Part shown: positions 29,118 to 38,029 of the stretch, one piece after another | How positions within the stretch are numbered: the stretch's first letter is position 1 | Layout of the letters: the number at the start of each line of letters is the position of its first letter | NCBI RefSeq assembly: GCF_026250525.1 | Contig: NZ_CP111045.1 | Span: 1 to 64,000 of the forward strand | Origin: Chondrinema litorale | GTDB lineage: Bacteria; Bacteroidota; Bacteroidia; Cytophagales; Flammeovirgaceae | Reading direction: 5' to 3' | DNA length: 64,000 nucleotides | Position numbers and translations under genes: made by a program | The notes under the pieces: generated by a model | Databases searched by the model: none | Told to the model about the DNA's origin: nothing | The model's input: only the letters and a program-made list of their open reading frames with translations

Positions 29118-29618
29118 TCAATTTTCACTCTTCTGAAACCTTATGGTTGCTGGAGCAACACCAAAAGTTTCATCAATTAAACTAACTCCTTCTAACTGAA
29201 CCAAGGCGACTTTTATAAGTGCTTGATGATGAATACTGTGTTCTAAGCAGTAGGTAAGTTCTCTAAATAAAGAAGATGGAATTTTTACCGCTTCACCATT
29301 TTCGTAAGAATAATTCCCATCTAAAAACAATGCTTTATCTGTATCAATGCCATCTAACTTAAGTACCAAATCTTGAATAAAATAGCTTGCAAACGCTGCA
29401 TCGGTTTGTATTCTTTTATCTCTTTTTCGCTCATCGTAATTAACAACATCGCAATCTATTCCATCAATTAAGCATTTATAGAACTCTAAAATGTGTCTTA
29501 CATGTTCTCCTATTGTGGCATTTGACAAAATAGCTACCGGGAAAGTATAGTGCTCTTTGGGAAGTACCTGCAATAGCGATTTAATTTCTTCCAGATTTTT
29601 CTTGCAGTATTGAATCAT
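29118..29618 (-). CDS. DinB-like four-helix protein
   Basis: This 166-residue protein has the histidine pattern of DinB/YfiT-like metal-binding four-helix bundles: SNATIGEHVRHILEFYKCLI near the N-terminus and LTYCLEHSIHHQALIKVAL near the C-terminus. Members include thiol-dependent transferases and many of unknown role. It stands alone between a terminator and a 426-bp gap. Confidence 0.75.
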   Translation of the reverse strand: MIQYCKKNLEEIKSLLQVLPKEHYTFPVAILSNATIGEHVRHILEFYKCLIDGIDCDVVNYDERKRDKRIQTDAAFASYFIQDLVLKLDGIDTDKALFLDGNYSYENGEAVKIPSSLFRELTYCLEHSIHHQALIKVALVQLEGVSLIDETFGVAPATIRFQKSEN

Positions 29619-30044
29619 AAATTCACCTTAACAATTTCTACTAATTTTTTTTTAATAAATTTTAATTAAATAAGCATCTATAGTTAATCTCAATAGAAGA
29701 TATAATCACCCCGGTTTTTAATATTATCGTCGCAATAATATTTGAAGAAGCAAAATATTGAATTTGAATTGAAATATCTACCTTTTTAGTTATAAAAATT
29801 CTTAATAAGATAATAAATAATGTCAATTCAATTACTCATTTCAAATATCTATTTTGCTCATTTGCTAGTTAAAAAGTCTTCAAATTTAGCTGAATTCCAA
29901 CTTATACCATCTAAATATGCTTCTATAAATATTTAAATAAGACTATTATTCAGATTAATATGAATAAGCAAATAAAAACAAAATATAGTTTCAAAAAAAG
30001 TAAATTTTAACGTACCTTATTTCAATCATAAATCAACTATTAAT
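29619..30044. other. AT-rich intergenic region, no gene seen
   Basis: This 426-bp stretch lies between two minus-strand genes. It is strongly AT-rich with no open frame, no clear hairpin with T tract, and no repeat that I can see. It holds the promoter region of the DinB-like gene. Confidence 0.5.
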
Positions 30045-30947
30045 TTATGATTCTGCTAAAACACAACTTTCAGTATTAAGTTCGGTTTCGATTGTATAGT
30101 GGGAAAAATGATAGTCTTTTAACAAGTTTTTTATCTCTTTTTTAACTGCTAACAAATCAGTAAAATGAGTAATTTCTTGTAGTTTTACATGTGTGGTAAA
30201 TACATTATGTTCACCCTCCAAAGACCAAACATGGGTATGATGCAAACTTTCAACATGATTAATTGCCTTAATTTTTTCTTCTATTTCGGCAATACTCACA
30301 TTTTCTGGCACTCCTTGTAGAAATATAAACAAAGTATCTTTGAGCCTTTTAATCACATTCCAAAGAATGTAAAGTGTGATAACTAATGAAAGTGCAGGAT
30401 CAAGGTAGTGGATATCTTTAAACTGCATCACTATACCTACAATAAGCACAGCTACCCAACCTAAAACATCTTCTAACAAGTGCCAAGAAACTACTTTTTC
30501 GTTCATCGAACCTCCCCCACTCAATTTCCAAGCAGCAAAACCATTAACAGCTACACCAACTATCGCAAAAATAATCATACCTTGAGCATCAGAATGTTCA
30601 GGTTTTAAAATTCGCCCAACAGCTTCGTATAGCACATAAATAGAACCCGCAATTAATACAATGCTATTTATTAAAGCTCCTAAAAGTGAGAATCTGGAAT
30701 AGCCGAATGAGAATTTATTACTTGCCTTTTTCTTAGATTTTATATTGAGATACCAAGCTGTTCCCAAAGACAAACTATCACCTAAATCATGAATTGCATC
30801 TGAAACTATTGCAATACTATTCACATACAAACCTCCGATAATTTCGAGAATTGTAAAACCCAGATTAAGAAAAAAGGCGATTTTTAAGTTTTTACTCGAC
30901 TGATTTTCGTGATTATGGTGGTGATGATGATCGTGATGTTCTGACAT
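30045..30947 (-). CDS. Cation diffusion facilitator (Zn/Co/Cd exporter)
   Basis: This 300-residue protein has a histidine-rich N-terminus (MSEHHDHHHHHNHENQ), six membrane segments and the CDF metal sites: SDAIHDLGDSLSLG in TM2 (HDxxD) and SWHLLEDVLGWVAV in TM5 (HxxxD). The cytoplasmic C-terminal domain has HVESLHHTHVWSLEGEHNV. It should export divalent cations, most likely zinc, from the cytoplasm using the proton gradient (CzcD/ZitB type). It is an isolated gene downstream of the rhamnosidase. Confidence 0.93.
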   Translation of the reverse strand: MSEHHDHHHHHNHENQSSKNLKIAFFLNLGFTILEIIGGLYVNSIAIVSDAIHDLGDSLSLGTAWYLNIKSKKKASNKFSFGYSRFSLLGALINSIVLIAGSIYVLYEAVGRILKPEHSDAQGMIIFAIVGVAVNGFAAWKLSGGGSMNEKVVSWHLLEDVLGWVAVLIVGIVMQFKDIHYLDPALSLVITLYILWNVIKRLKDTLFIFLQGVPENVSIAEIEEKIKAINHVESLHHTHVWSLEGEHNVFTTHVKLQEITHFTDLLAVKKEIKNLLKDYHFSHYTIETELNTESCVLAES

Positions 30948-31032
30948 ATAGTTTGTTAAATTTTGTTCTATTTAATGCTTCTTTTATAGTATAACAAACC
31001 AGTCGGCAAGTGTTCACAAACAAAATAAAAAC

Positions 31033-31076
31033 CCCAAATAGGTAGCTAATCATTTTTTAAAAGCTACCTATTTGGG
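31033..31076. repeat. Inverted pair of plasmid-iteron-like sequences (also a possible terminator)
   Basis: CCCAAATAGGTAGCT (31033-31047) is repeated as a perfect inverted copy (31062-31076) with a 14-bp spacer. Read on the minus strand, 31057-31076 matches the replication-origin iteron at 38490-38509 in 19 of 20 positions. The plus-strand arm matches that iteron in 14 of its 15 bases. The minus-strand reading also ends in GGGGTTTTTATTTTG, so it could end the GH78 transcript. The two readings do not exclude each other. Confidence 0.85.
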
Positions 31077-31093
31077 ATTTCAGCAATTAAATT

Positions 31094-33844
31094 TCACTTA
31101 GACTGAAAGTGATAATTTCCACTTTTCACTGAGTAAACCTGATAATCTACTTCACTTTTAATATAACTGATATTTTCGTCTGTATCTGGTGATTTACCGT
31201 TTTCAAGCACATCAGACTTATTTTTTATTGGAACATAAACTGTAGCTGTGCTGCCAACAGGTACAGTTACATCCATTACAAAAGCTTCTTTTTCTGTTTT
31301 CCAATAAATACCAGCTTTTCCAAAAGATGTCTCGTTTTCATACTTTGCAAAAGTGATTTCATTTACTGGTTGAGGCTTAAATCTGATGTTTTTATAGCCT
31401 GGGTTTTCTGGATCAATCTCCATTCCTGCCAGTTTTCTATACATCCAAACTATACCTGCTCCAAACATTGGATGGTTGTGTGAGCCATCTTCATTCCAGT
31501 GTTCTCTAGAAGTTGTTGCACCATCTGCTAACCAATAGCCAAAACTCGGGTAATCGGTCTTGCTAATGGCTTCATAAGCTTCTTGGTGTAAACCATTTTC
31601 GGTGAGTACTTCAAAGAAAAACTGTGTACCAAAAATACCAGTATCCAAATGTCCATCAGCCGCTTTTAAGTCTGCCTTTAATGATGCAATTACTTGATCG
31701 TATCTCTCTTGCGGCACGCCCATTTTTAAAGCAAAAATATTCCCTCCATTTGCGCCATAAGTTCCTTTTACCTCATCATAAAATTTGTTGTGAAATGCTG
31801 ATTTTGCTTTGTCTGCTAGAGATCGATAGTATTCAGCTTCCATTTCATTTCCCATAATGGTAGCAGTTTGAGAAGTAAAATCTGCACATCTCCAAAAATA
31901 AAATGTATGCACCATATCGTCTGGAACTTGTTGCTCTCCGGGAGTACACCATTCACCTAAATTCACCCATCTTAAAGGTTTACCATTTTTACCTGTTCCT
32001 TGCGAATACATAATTCCAGCTTCATCTACCCATGTTTGCATGTATCGGATATACTCTTTCATACCCTCATAATTATCTTGCAACATGTCTACAGAACCGT
32101 AATGCAGATAGTATTCCCAAGGGATAATATTGATAGCTGCACCCCAAGCGACACCGCCACCACAACCCGGTTGCCAAGGTGCTCCATTTGGCACATAACC
32201 TGTTGTTACGTTTTGTGCACCAAGCATATCTTGCACCCATTTGTGATAGAAATTTCGGGCATTATAATTATGCATTACGGTTATACAAGTAACTTGTCCA
32301 TCACCCGTATAAGGAGAGCGCTCACGATGCGGACAATCGCTAGCAATACCACCATGCATGTTGTCTAATTGACTTCTTCTCCAAATTTTATTGAGGCCGT
32401 TTAAGAGCTTGTTTGATGTTTCAAAAGTGGCAGATTCTTCAATGTAAGTATTAACTGCTTCTGCTCGAATCTGCTCTGGTTTTAGTTTGCCCGGCCAGTT
32501 TTTTATCTCAACTTCTTTAAACACAAACCAGTTAAATCTGGCAGCATAAGACTCCGGTTTTCCCCCCTTAAAAATATAAGAATTATCACCAGAATAGATA
32601 TTACTTTTATAGACAAATTCGACCTTATGTCCTGCGGGAGCCTCCACATTATTAAACCTCAACCAACCAGAAATTTCCACTCCAAAATCAACCAAATAGC
32701 TTCCTTTTCCTGTCTTTTTAATGCTTACTGGCTCTAAGCTTTCCATCACCTTATCAGTGTGTGCAGTATGGGCAACAAGCTTGCCTTCTGGGGCTTTTCT
32801 CAATGCTACTTTTTCCCAATTCACATCATTATATCCAGCAGTAGACCAACCTGTTTTTTCTTCTCTAGCATCGTAATGTTCACCATAATAAACCATGTCC
32901 ATTAGTATCGGACTTTTGGCAGCTATCCAGCTTTCATCACTAACAATTACTGCCTCAGAACCATCTGTGTAAGTGATGTGTAATTGCCCTAAAAACCTTG
33001 GTGTACCATAAGCTCCAGCCCAATATTTTGCCGGATTATAGAAGCCATTTCCCAATATGCTGCCTATTGCATTCTCTCCATTTTCCAGATAATCTTTCAC
33101 ATCGTAAGCCAAATACATCACCTTATATTCCTTAAAATTATCTTCTAAAGGGATGTTTTCATTGATGAGATTTGGGCGTTTTGCATAATTGGTTTGGTTA
33201 GGTATCAACACATCATCACCTACTTTTTCACCATTCAAATACAGTTCAAAATAGCCTAAGCCAGTAGTGTAAACCACCGCTTTTTTAATCTCTTTTTGTA
33301 CACTAAAAGTCTTTCTTAAAAGTGGTGCAGGAGGGGGCATTTTCTCTGGTTTTCCATTAGGATTACTAGGTTTAGGCAATGCTTCTTCACCTTGCCAAGG
33401 TGCACCAATCCACTTGGCTTTCCAGTCTTCTCTTTGCAGTAAACCCATTCGCCAATAAGCTGCTTCACTCCAATCTGAAACCTCTCCATTCTTATCCCAA
33501 ACTCTTACTTGCCACCAGCAATCTTGTCTAGAAATTAAGGTTTTTCCTTGGTACGAAACCCGGTAAGAAGCCTCCGAATTTATCTTGCCGCTATCCCATA
33601 AATCAGGATTATTTAAACCTTCTTTTGTGCTAGCTACTCTTATCTGCCAAGCTGTTTGAAACTGCCCTCTTTCACCTTCATCAGCTATGTTTATCCAGCT
33701 CAACCTGGGATGAATTACATCTACAACATCAGGATTTTTCAAGTATTCGCAGGTGAGTTTTTGAGGAGTAATATTTGCGTAAACAAGCAAACTGCAAAGG
33801 TTAAAAAGCAGGAGCAAAGCCCATTTCATTTTCATAAAGTTCAT
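31094..33844 (-). CDS. Alpha-L-rhamnosidase (GH78)
   Basis: From the ATG at 33844 there are 916 residues with a signal peptide (WALLLLFNLCSLLVYA). Family features in order: N-terminal domain (VIHPRLSWINIADEGERGQF, DCWWQVRVWDKNGEVSDWSE), bac_rhamnosid_N region (WIGAPW, LGYFELYLNGEKVGDDVLIP, AYDVKDYLENGENAIG), catalytic (alpha/alpha)6 barrel with IASDCPHRERSPYTGDGQ (acidic catalytic residues) and TTSREHWNEDGSHNHPMFGA, then a beta-sandwich C-terminal domain. It hydrolyses terminal alpha-L-rhamnose. ATGs at 33835 and 33829 are alternative starts. With nearby sulfatases it may serve a sulfated rhamnose-containing algal polysaccharide; that is inference. Confidence 0.95.
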   Translation of the reverse strand: MNFMKMKWALLLLFNLCSLLVYANITPQKLTCEYLKNPDVVDVIHPRLSWINIADEGERGQFQTAWQIRVASTKEGLNNPDLWDSGKINSEASYRVSYQGKTLISRQDCWWQVRVWDKNGEVSDWSEAAYWRMGLLQREDWKAKWIGAPWQGEEALPKPSNPNGKPEKMPPPAPLLRKTFSVQKEIKKAVVYTTGLGYFELYLNGEKVGDDVLIPNQTNYAKRPNLINENIPLEDNFKEYKVMYLAYDVKDYLENGENAIGSILGNGFYNPAKYWAGAYGTPRFLGQLHITYTDGSEAVIVSDESWIAAKSPILMDMVYYGEHYDAREEKTGWSTAGYNDVNWEKVALRKAPEGKLVAHTAHTDKVMESLEPVSIKKTGKGSYLVDFGVEISGWLRFNNVEAPAGHKVEFVYKSNIYSGDNSYIFKGGKPESYAARFNWFVFKEVEIKNWPGKLKPEQIRAEAVNTYIEESATFETSNKLLNGLNKIWRRSQLDNMHGGIASDCPHRERSPYTGDGQVTCITVMHNYNARNFYHKWVQDMLGAQNVTTGYVPNGAPWQPGCGGGVAWGAAINIIPWEYYLHYGSVDMLQDNYEGMKEYIRYMQTWVDEAGIMYSQGTGKNGKPLRWVNLGEWCTPGEQQVPDDMVHTFYFWRCADFTSQTATIMGNEMEAEYYRSLADKAKSAFHNKFYDEVKGTYGANGGNIFALKMGVPQERYDQVIASLKADLKAADGHLDTGIFGTQFFFEVLTENGLHQEAYEAISKTDYPSFGYWLADGATTSREHWNEDGSHNHPMFGAGIVWMYRKLAGMEIDPENPGYKNIRFKPQPVNEITFAKYENETSFGKAGIYWKTEKEAFVMDVTVPVGSTATVYVPIKNKSDVLENGKSPDTDENISYIKSEVDYQVYSVKSGNYHFQSK

Positions 33845-34024
33845 TGATAGCAATTACGTTGATAAGTTATTTTCAAATACTTTTTGCAAGCATTCTGCCA
33901 TGCGTATTTCCCAATAAAGTTAGGCATTTTAAAACTTAAACTGTTCTGTGCTATCAGGCTTAAACACTGAATCTGTTTTAAAATTTCCTTATGTAGAAAT
34001 AGCGTTCACTGAAATACTTTTACA

Positions 34025-34052
34025 TAAAAAAAGAGCTCATTTGAGCCCTCTT
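34025..34052 (-). terminator. Terminator of the parAB operon
   Basis: Read on the minus strand, AAGAGGGCTCA, AA, TGAGCTCTT forms a stem with one bulge followed by a T run (complement of 34026-34032). It lies about 30 bp past the parB stop. Confidence 0.65.
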
Positions 34053-34081
34053 AATTCTTATCTAGTATACAGATGTATTCA

Positions 34082-34999
34082 TCAAAGTAATTCCTTTAAT
34101 TCCTCTAAAATCTTTATTAAAGATGCAATATCTTTAGCTGACCGGGAAGAATAAGCAGAATCAAGGCTGTTTTTAGCTTTTTTAAACAACTTTTCGGCTT
34201 CTGCTGTAGAATTTACAGATTTAGACTCCATGCTAGCACTATCAGCTTTATTTGCGTCTTTTTGCAGATATCCTTCAACATCTGCTGAGTTATTAAACAC
34301 TGGAATGCTTGTCACCTCAATTTTCCCTAAGTTTTGCAGGGTAGATTTCTTAATTTTCACCTTACCAGCCAGCAATTCCATTTTAAGCGATGGATTACTT
34401 TCTCCTATTAGCTCGATTCCTTTTGCAAACTCAGCATCTCTACGGATGGTTTTCTCACCTACTCCAAACTCTTGTGAGAGGTACTCGCTAAACCTTACTC
34501 CTTGGGTCATCGGGTCATTTTGACCACTTGATTTACGATCTCCACCATGCTTTGATTTTTCTCTATTATATCTCAATCCACGTAAATAACTTCTCTGTTC
34601 GTTTGTTAGGTTTCTTCTGCCTAACTGGTTTTGGAGCATCCAATCTTTTACCTCTTCAAAGTTGGCAAACTCAAGATATTTAACCCCGTATTTTACCACC
34701 TTTCCTTCTTCCTCAATCTTTCTAATAATCTGGAATCTGTTGTAGCCATCAACCAGAATATGTACTCCCTCAGGATCTACCCAAAGCAAAAGAGGTTCAC
34801 GAACACCTTCGGCTCGAATGCTTTGCTCAAGCAGGTATAATTCTTCGTCTTTTAGTGGAGGAATAAAAGCCCTAAGCGTTGGGTTTTCTATAATTTTTTG
34901 TCCTGAAAAAGGCTTAACAAGTGCTGCTGATACACTGTCAATATTTACTGTTTTTTGTTTCTTTCTATCTCTAAGTTTGCTTATACTATCTTTAGCCAT
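34082..34999 (-). CDS. parB: ParB-type partition protein
   Basis: This 305-residue protein has the ParB/sulfiredoxin-like N-terminal domain (LRAFIPPLKDEELYLLEQSI, HILVDGYNRFQIIRKIEEEG), in which DGYNR replaces the chromosomal GERR-type motif, and a central helix-turn-helix region (FSEYLSQEFGVGEKTIRRDA) with a sporadic low-complexity linker before a short C-terminal helix. It should bind a centromere site and stimulate the ParA ATPase. Its start overlaps the end of parA by 8 nt, so the two are translationally coupled. Binding sites are not certain; inverted repeats upstream of parA are candidates. Confidence 0.88.
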   Translation of the reverse strand: MAKDSISKLRDRKKQKTVNIDSVSAALVKPFSGQKIIENPTLRAFIPPLKDEELYLLEQSIRAEGVREPLLLWVDPEGVHILVDGYNRFQIIRKIEEEGKVVKYGVKYLEFANFEEVKDWMLQNQLGRRNLTNEQRSYLRGLRYNREKSKHGGDRKSSGQNDPMTQGVRFSEYLSQEFGVGEKTIRRDAEFAKGIELIGESNPSLKMELLAGKVKIKKSTLQNLGKIEVTSIPVFNNSADVEGYLQKDANKADSASMESKSVNSTAEAEKLFKKAKNSLDSAYSSRSAKDIASLIKILEELKELL

Positions 35000-35777
35000 T
35001 TTGCTCTATTCTTTGTGCTACTTCTCTTGCCAATGATCTGTAATCTTCTGCCGCTTCTGAAGTGGATGCATGCTCAAAAATATCCAAACTCACATATTCA
35101 GCTTCCGGAATTTTAGTCAATTGTTTTATTCGAGTTTCAAACAATTCACCTGCATAACTTTCTATTAAATCTGCCTCAACCGCTCTGTCTACTCGGGTTC
35201 TTTTATCGTAGAAAGTCAACACAATTCCCAAAGGTTCTATCTTAGGGTTAATAATCCTTTTTACCTCATTGTCGATTAGGGCTTTTGCCTCTGTAATACC
35301 ACTGTGCGCAAACTTGCTACTACACTTAGTTGGGATAATATATTTGGTTGATGCTGTTAAAGCATTTTGAGTATAAACTCCTAGAGAAGGTGGGCAATCA
35401 ATAAAAATGTAATCGTACACAGGCGAAACCGGATTTAATGCCTCAGCAATCTTAAAATTTCGGTTAAAATCTGTATTAATTTCCAACTCGATTGCATCTA
35501 AATCTGAAGAGGAGGGAACCGCATGGAAGTTGTCGTCAACTTCTACTATCGGCATGCTGCGCCCAGTCTTGTATACATCGTAAATGGTTGGCGTAATTCT
35601 TTTACCACCTTCGTATTCAATTTCTATATCCAGTCCTTCGGTGAGATTTGCTTGTGGATCGTTATCTATCACTAAAACTTTGTATCCATCGAGCGAAAGT
35701 GCCTTGCCTAAATTGATGGAAGTAGTGGTTTTGCCTACCCCGCCTTTCCTGTTTAAAATCGAAATAATTTCTGCCAT
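34992..35777 (-). CDS. parA: ParA-type partition ATPase
   Basis: This 261-residue protein is a deviant Walker A (MinD/ParA) ATPase: ISILNRKGGVGKTTTSINLG carries the signature KGGVGKTT, followed by VLVIDNDPQANLTEG and the Walker B-like YDYIFIDCPPSLG. It is of the short type without an N-terminal DNA-binding domain (Type Ib or chromosomal-like). It positions the replicon using ATP-dependent binding to nucleoid DNA, with ParB. It is divergent from the AntA-domain gene and 8 nt overlapped with parB. Confidence 0.95.
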   Translation of the reverse strand: MAEIISILNRKGGVGKTTTSINLGKALSLDGYKVLVIDNDPQANLTEGLDIEIEYEGGKRITPTIYDVYKTGRSMPIVEVDDNFHAVPSSSDLDAIELEINTDFNRNFKIAEALNPVSPVYDYIFIDCPPSLGVYTQNALTASTKYIIPTKCSSKFAHSGITEAKALIDNEVKRIINPKIEPLGIVLTFYDKRTRVDRAVEADLIESYAGELFETRIKQLTKIPEAEYVSLDIFEHASTSEAAEDYRSLAREVAQRIEQNG

Positions 35778-35827
35778 GTTTTGTCTTCCTTGTGCAATTT
35801 TTTTTCTATTTTGTGAAGATAGATATT

Positions 35828-35928
35828 ATTTGAAGCAGTAAAAAAACATATCAGTTATTTTAATTTTATTTTCCGAATTACTGACAAAAAAACAGGAGAA
35901 ATCAGGATATTTGCTTCAAATGTCAGTA
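35828..35928. promoter_or_regulatory. Interlocked inverted repeats upstream of parA and the AntA gene
   Basis: ATTTGAAGCA (35828-35837) has a perfect inverted copy TGCTTCAAAT (35912-35921), and TACTGACA (35879-35886) has a perfect inverted copy TGTCAGTA (35921-35928). Both pairs sit in the 184-bp divergent gap. They may be an operator for autoregulation or the partition site; which protein binds is unknown. Confidence 0.45.
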
Positions 35929-35961
35929 TAAATTTTACTAAAATTCAATACCAGATTTTTT

Positions 35962-36657
35962 ATGGAACTGATCAAAATTTATCAGGGAAATGTGATTTCA
36001 GCCAGAGAACTTCACGAGTTTTTTCAATCTAGAGAACGCTTTTCAAGATGGTTCGAACGATTGCAACAATACGGATTTATTGAGGGCACTGACTATACCC
36101 CGTACCAAAAGGTACACCCCCAAAATCATCAGACAATTACAGACTATCATTTAACACTGCAATGTGCAAAAGAGATAAGCATGTTACAGCGATCGGAGTT
36201 AGGCAGAGCTGCCAGACAATATTTTATCCAGTGTGAACAAACACTCCAAAATTTAAAAGAAAACAAGAGACTGGAATATTGGGAGAAATTAGAAGCTGTA
36301 AAAGATGAGTTGAGAAACTATTTTTTGGAAAAAGGGCATAGCACAGACAATTATTTACAAGTAGATTACAATGGTAGAAAAGTGTTGTTTAACGGAGAGC
36401 CTTTACCCGATGAAGTACTACCTAACATTCTCTTAACTGCCAGAAGCTTTGCTATTGAGATGAGTAACGAGTTTTTGAAACAAGCTAAGCTCGAAAAACT
36501 GGATGAGATTGATGATGTACACAAAGCAAACCACAGTGATGTTCGAAATTTAATGAAGGAAAATACTGGCAAACTTCCCGAAGAATATCAATCTGAAAAA
36601 CATATAGAAGCCAAGAATAAAGAAATTGATAAAGATGAAGACACAAAAAAAGGATGA
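35962..36657 (+). CDS. AntA/AntB antirepressor-domain protein
   Basis: This 231-residue protein has an N-terminal AntA-type domain (VISARELHEFFQSRERFSRW, YGFIEGTDYTPYQKV, TDYHLTLQCAKEISMLQRSE, GRAARQYFIQCEQTL), best known from phage antirepressors. The C-terminal part (about 110-231) is charged and helical, with SFAIEMSNEFLKQAKLEKLD and a lysine/glutamate-rich tail, and matches no family that I know. It lies between parA and the replication initiator gene, divergent from parA. On a plasmid it may relieve a repressor or act in copy control; this is inference from position. Confidence 0.8.
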   Translation: MELIKIYQGNVISARELHEFFQSRERFSRWFERLQQYGFIEGTDYTPYQKVHPQNHQTITDYHLTLQCAKEISMLQRSELGRAARQYFIQCEQTLQNLKENKRLEYWEKLEAVKDELRNYFLEKGHSTDNYLQVDYNGRKVLFNGEPLPDEVLPNILLTARSFAIEMSNEFLKQAKLEKLDEIDDVHKANHSDVRNLMKENTGKLPEEYQSEKHIEAKNKEIDKDEDTKKG

Positions 36658-36679
36658 CATTGATGTCATCCTTTTTTTG
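36645..36679. terminator. Bidirectional terminator between AntA gene and rep
   Basis: AGGATGACAT (36651-36660) and ATGTCATCCT (36663-36672) are flanked by an A run on the left and a T run on the right. It works for the plus-strand AntA gene, whose stop codon (36655-36657) lies inside the stem, and for the converging rep gene. Confidence 0.9.
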
Positions 36680-36697
36680 TGAAATATAGCCTTCAAC

Positions 36698-38029
36698 TTA
36701 AGCCTGTTTAAAAACAAAATCATCTCCTATTGCTTCAAGTTGATAACCATGTTCTTTGTGAGCCCAATCCATAAAATGATCTTGCTCTGGAAGTGTTCTA
36801 TTACTTAGAAAGATCGTCATCAAAACACTGGTTTCTGCTAACTTTCTGTTTACCTCTCCGTTTTTTCGAACCTTACTAACTAAAGAAGCATATTTGCTAT
36901 CGGTAATCATATTTCCGAAATCTTCCCAGTCCTTTTCAGTAAACTCAGCAATTTGTTCTTTAATGTATTGTTTTCTTACTGCTTTAAAAGCTGTGAGCAA
37001 TTTGTCAATTAACTGAGCTTGTCGCTTTTCGTCTTGTACTTTAGAAACTGGCTTTTCAGATTTAGACTTTGTCGCCTTTTTTTGCTCTTCTTCTTTTACA
37101 AATTTCGGTTTTACACTGGCATCTGTTTCTATTAGATGAACTAGATATGCAGCAGGGTTTTTAACTTTACCTATTTCATATCTTCTTTTGGTTTCATCTA
37201 TCAACTCTCTTAATAGTTTTTCGTCTTTTTTTTCATCGTACAAGTACTTGTTAACTTGGGCTTGAGTAATACCCATATCTAACAATTCAAGTTCTAAAGT
37301 ACCTGTTTGCTCATCTATCTTTGGAGTATCTTCTTTTACTCTTCTTTTATGAATATAAAATTCTATGGAAGTTATTTTTCTTCCCGTTTTAAATTCTTGG
37401 TAAGTAAAGCCTATATCGCAATGTTTGTCTAAATCTTTACGAGCTTTTTCGATCACTTTTCTCTTAAAAAGATTATAGCTTTCATATTTATTTTCCAACA
37501 TCAACATGTGTCTCATGTTGTCAACAGTAATTTTTCTTTTACCAATTGTTTCGTACTGTTTCAGCATCTCGTAAATGCGCATAGAATATTGGCTATTTAA
37601 AGCCAGTACATTGGCATCGTAAAAACTGGTAAAGCGCTCTTTAAGATCGAGTAGGTGAGGTTGCATTTGTGGAACAAAAGTAAGCGCGATTGTTCCTTCT
37701 TGAGAACGGTGTTTAGAGTAGGTGATTAGCGGGAAAAGCTCAACGTTATTATTTTCGTCTCGTACTTCTATCACTTTACTCATCAATCTCTTTAGTACCT
37801 TCACCATATACTCGTGTAAAGAGTTTCCAGACAAATTACAATCTCTTTGAAATTCTCTAATGTTAAGATGATAGGTAGTAAAAACATCGTCTCCTGGTTT
37901 GATTTGTCTTACCATGAGATAAACGATTTTCATTTCGAGTGGAGTGTAACTATATCTAGCATTTACTAGGTAGTTACTCTTTACGATTAGTGAACTGTTG
38001 GCTGAATTTGTTTTTCCTTTAACTGACAT
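36698..38029 (-). CDS. Rep_3-family plasmid replication initiator
   Basis: This 443-residue protein has the two winged-helix domains of RepB/RepE-like iteron-binding initiators: LIVKSNYLVNARYSYTPLEM, KIVYLMVRQIKPGDDVFTTY, FQRDCNLSGNSLHEYMVKVL, then SQYSMRIYEMLKQYETIGKR, ITVDNMRHMLMLENKYESYN and KARKDLDKHCDIGFTYQEFK. About 200 residues of charged C-terminal extension follow, including a lysine-rich linker (KKATKSKSEKPVSK) and a further helical part, longer than the usual 230-320. It should bind the iterons just upstream of its own start and open the origin. This is the best evidence that the window lies on a plasmid-type replicon. Confidence 0.93.
   Translation of the reverse strand: MSVKGKTNSANSSLIVKSNYLVNARYSYTPLEMKIVYLMVRQIKPGDDVFTTYHLNIREFQRDCNLSGNSLHEYMVKVLKRLMSKVIEVRDENNNVELFPLITYSKHRSQEGTIALTFVPQMQPHLLDLKERFTSFYDANVLALNSQYSMRIYEMLKQYETIGKRKITVDNMRHMLMLENKYESYNLFKRKVIEKARKDLDKHCDIGFTYQEFKTGRKITSIEFYIHKRRVKEDTPKIDEQTGTLELELLDMGITQAQVNKYLYDEKKDEKLLRELIDETKRRYEIGKVKNPAAYLVHLIETDASVKPKFVKEEEQKKATKSKSEKPVSKVQDEKRQAQLIDKLLTAFKAVRKQYIKEQIAEFTEKDWEDFGNMITDSKYASLVSKVRKNGEVNRKLAETSVLMTIFLSNRTLPEQDHFMDWAHKEHGYQLEAIGDDFVFKQA

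Noticed and set aside
32000..32368. 122-residue plus-strand open frame inside the rhamnosidase gene
   Set aside because: It is antisense to the conserved GH78 catalytic domain and has no recognisable protein features.
31094..33844. Assigning the GH78 enzyme and the sulfatases to ulvan degradation
   Set aside because: No ulvan lyase (PL24, PL25, PL28, PL40) or unsaturated glucuronyl hydrolase is visible in the window, so the polysaccharide cannot be named.
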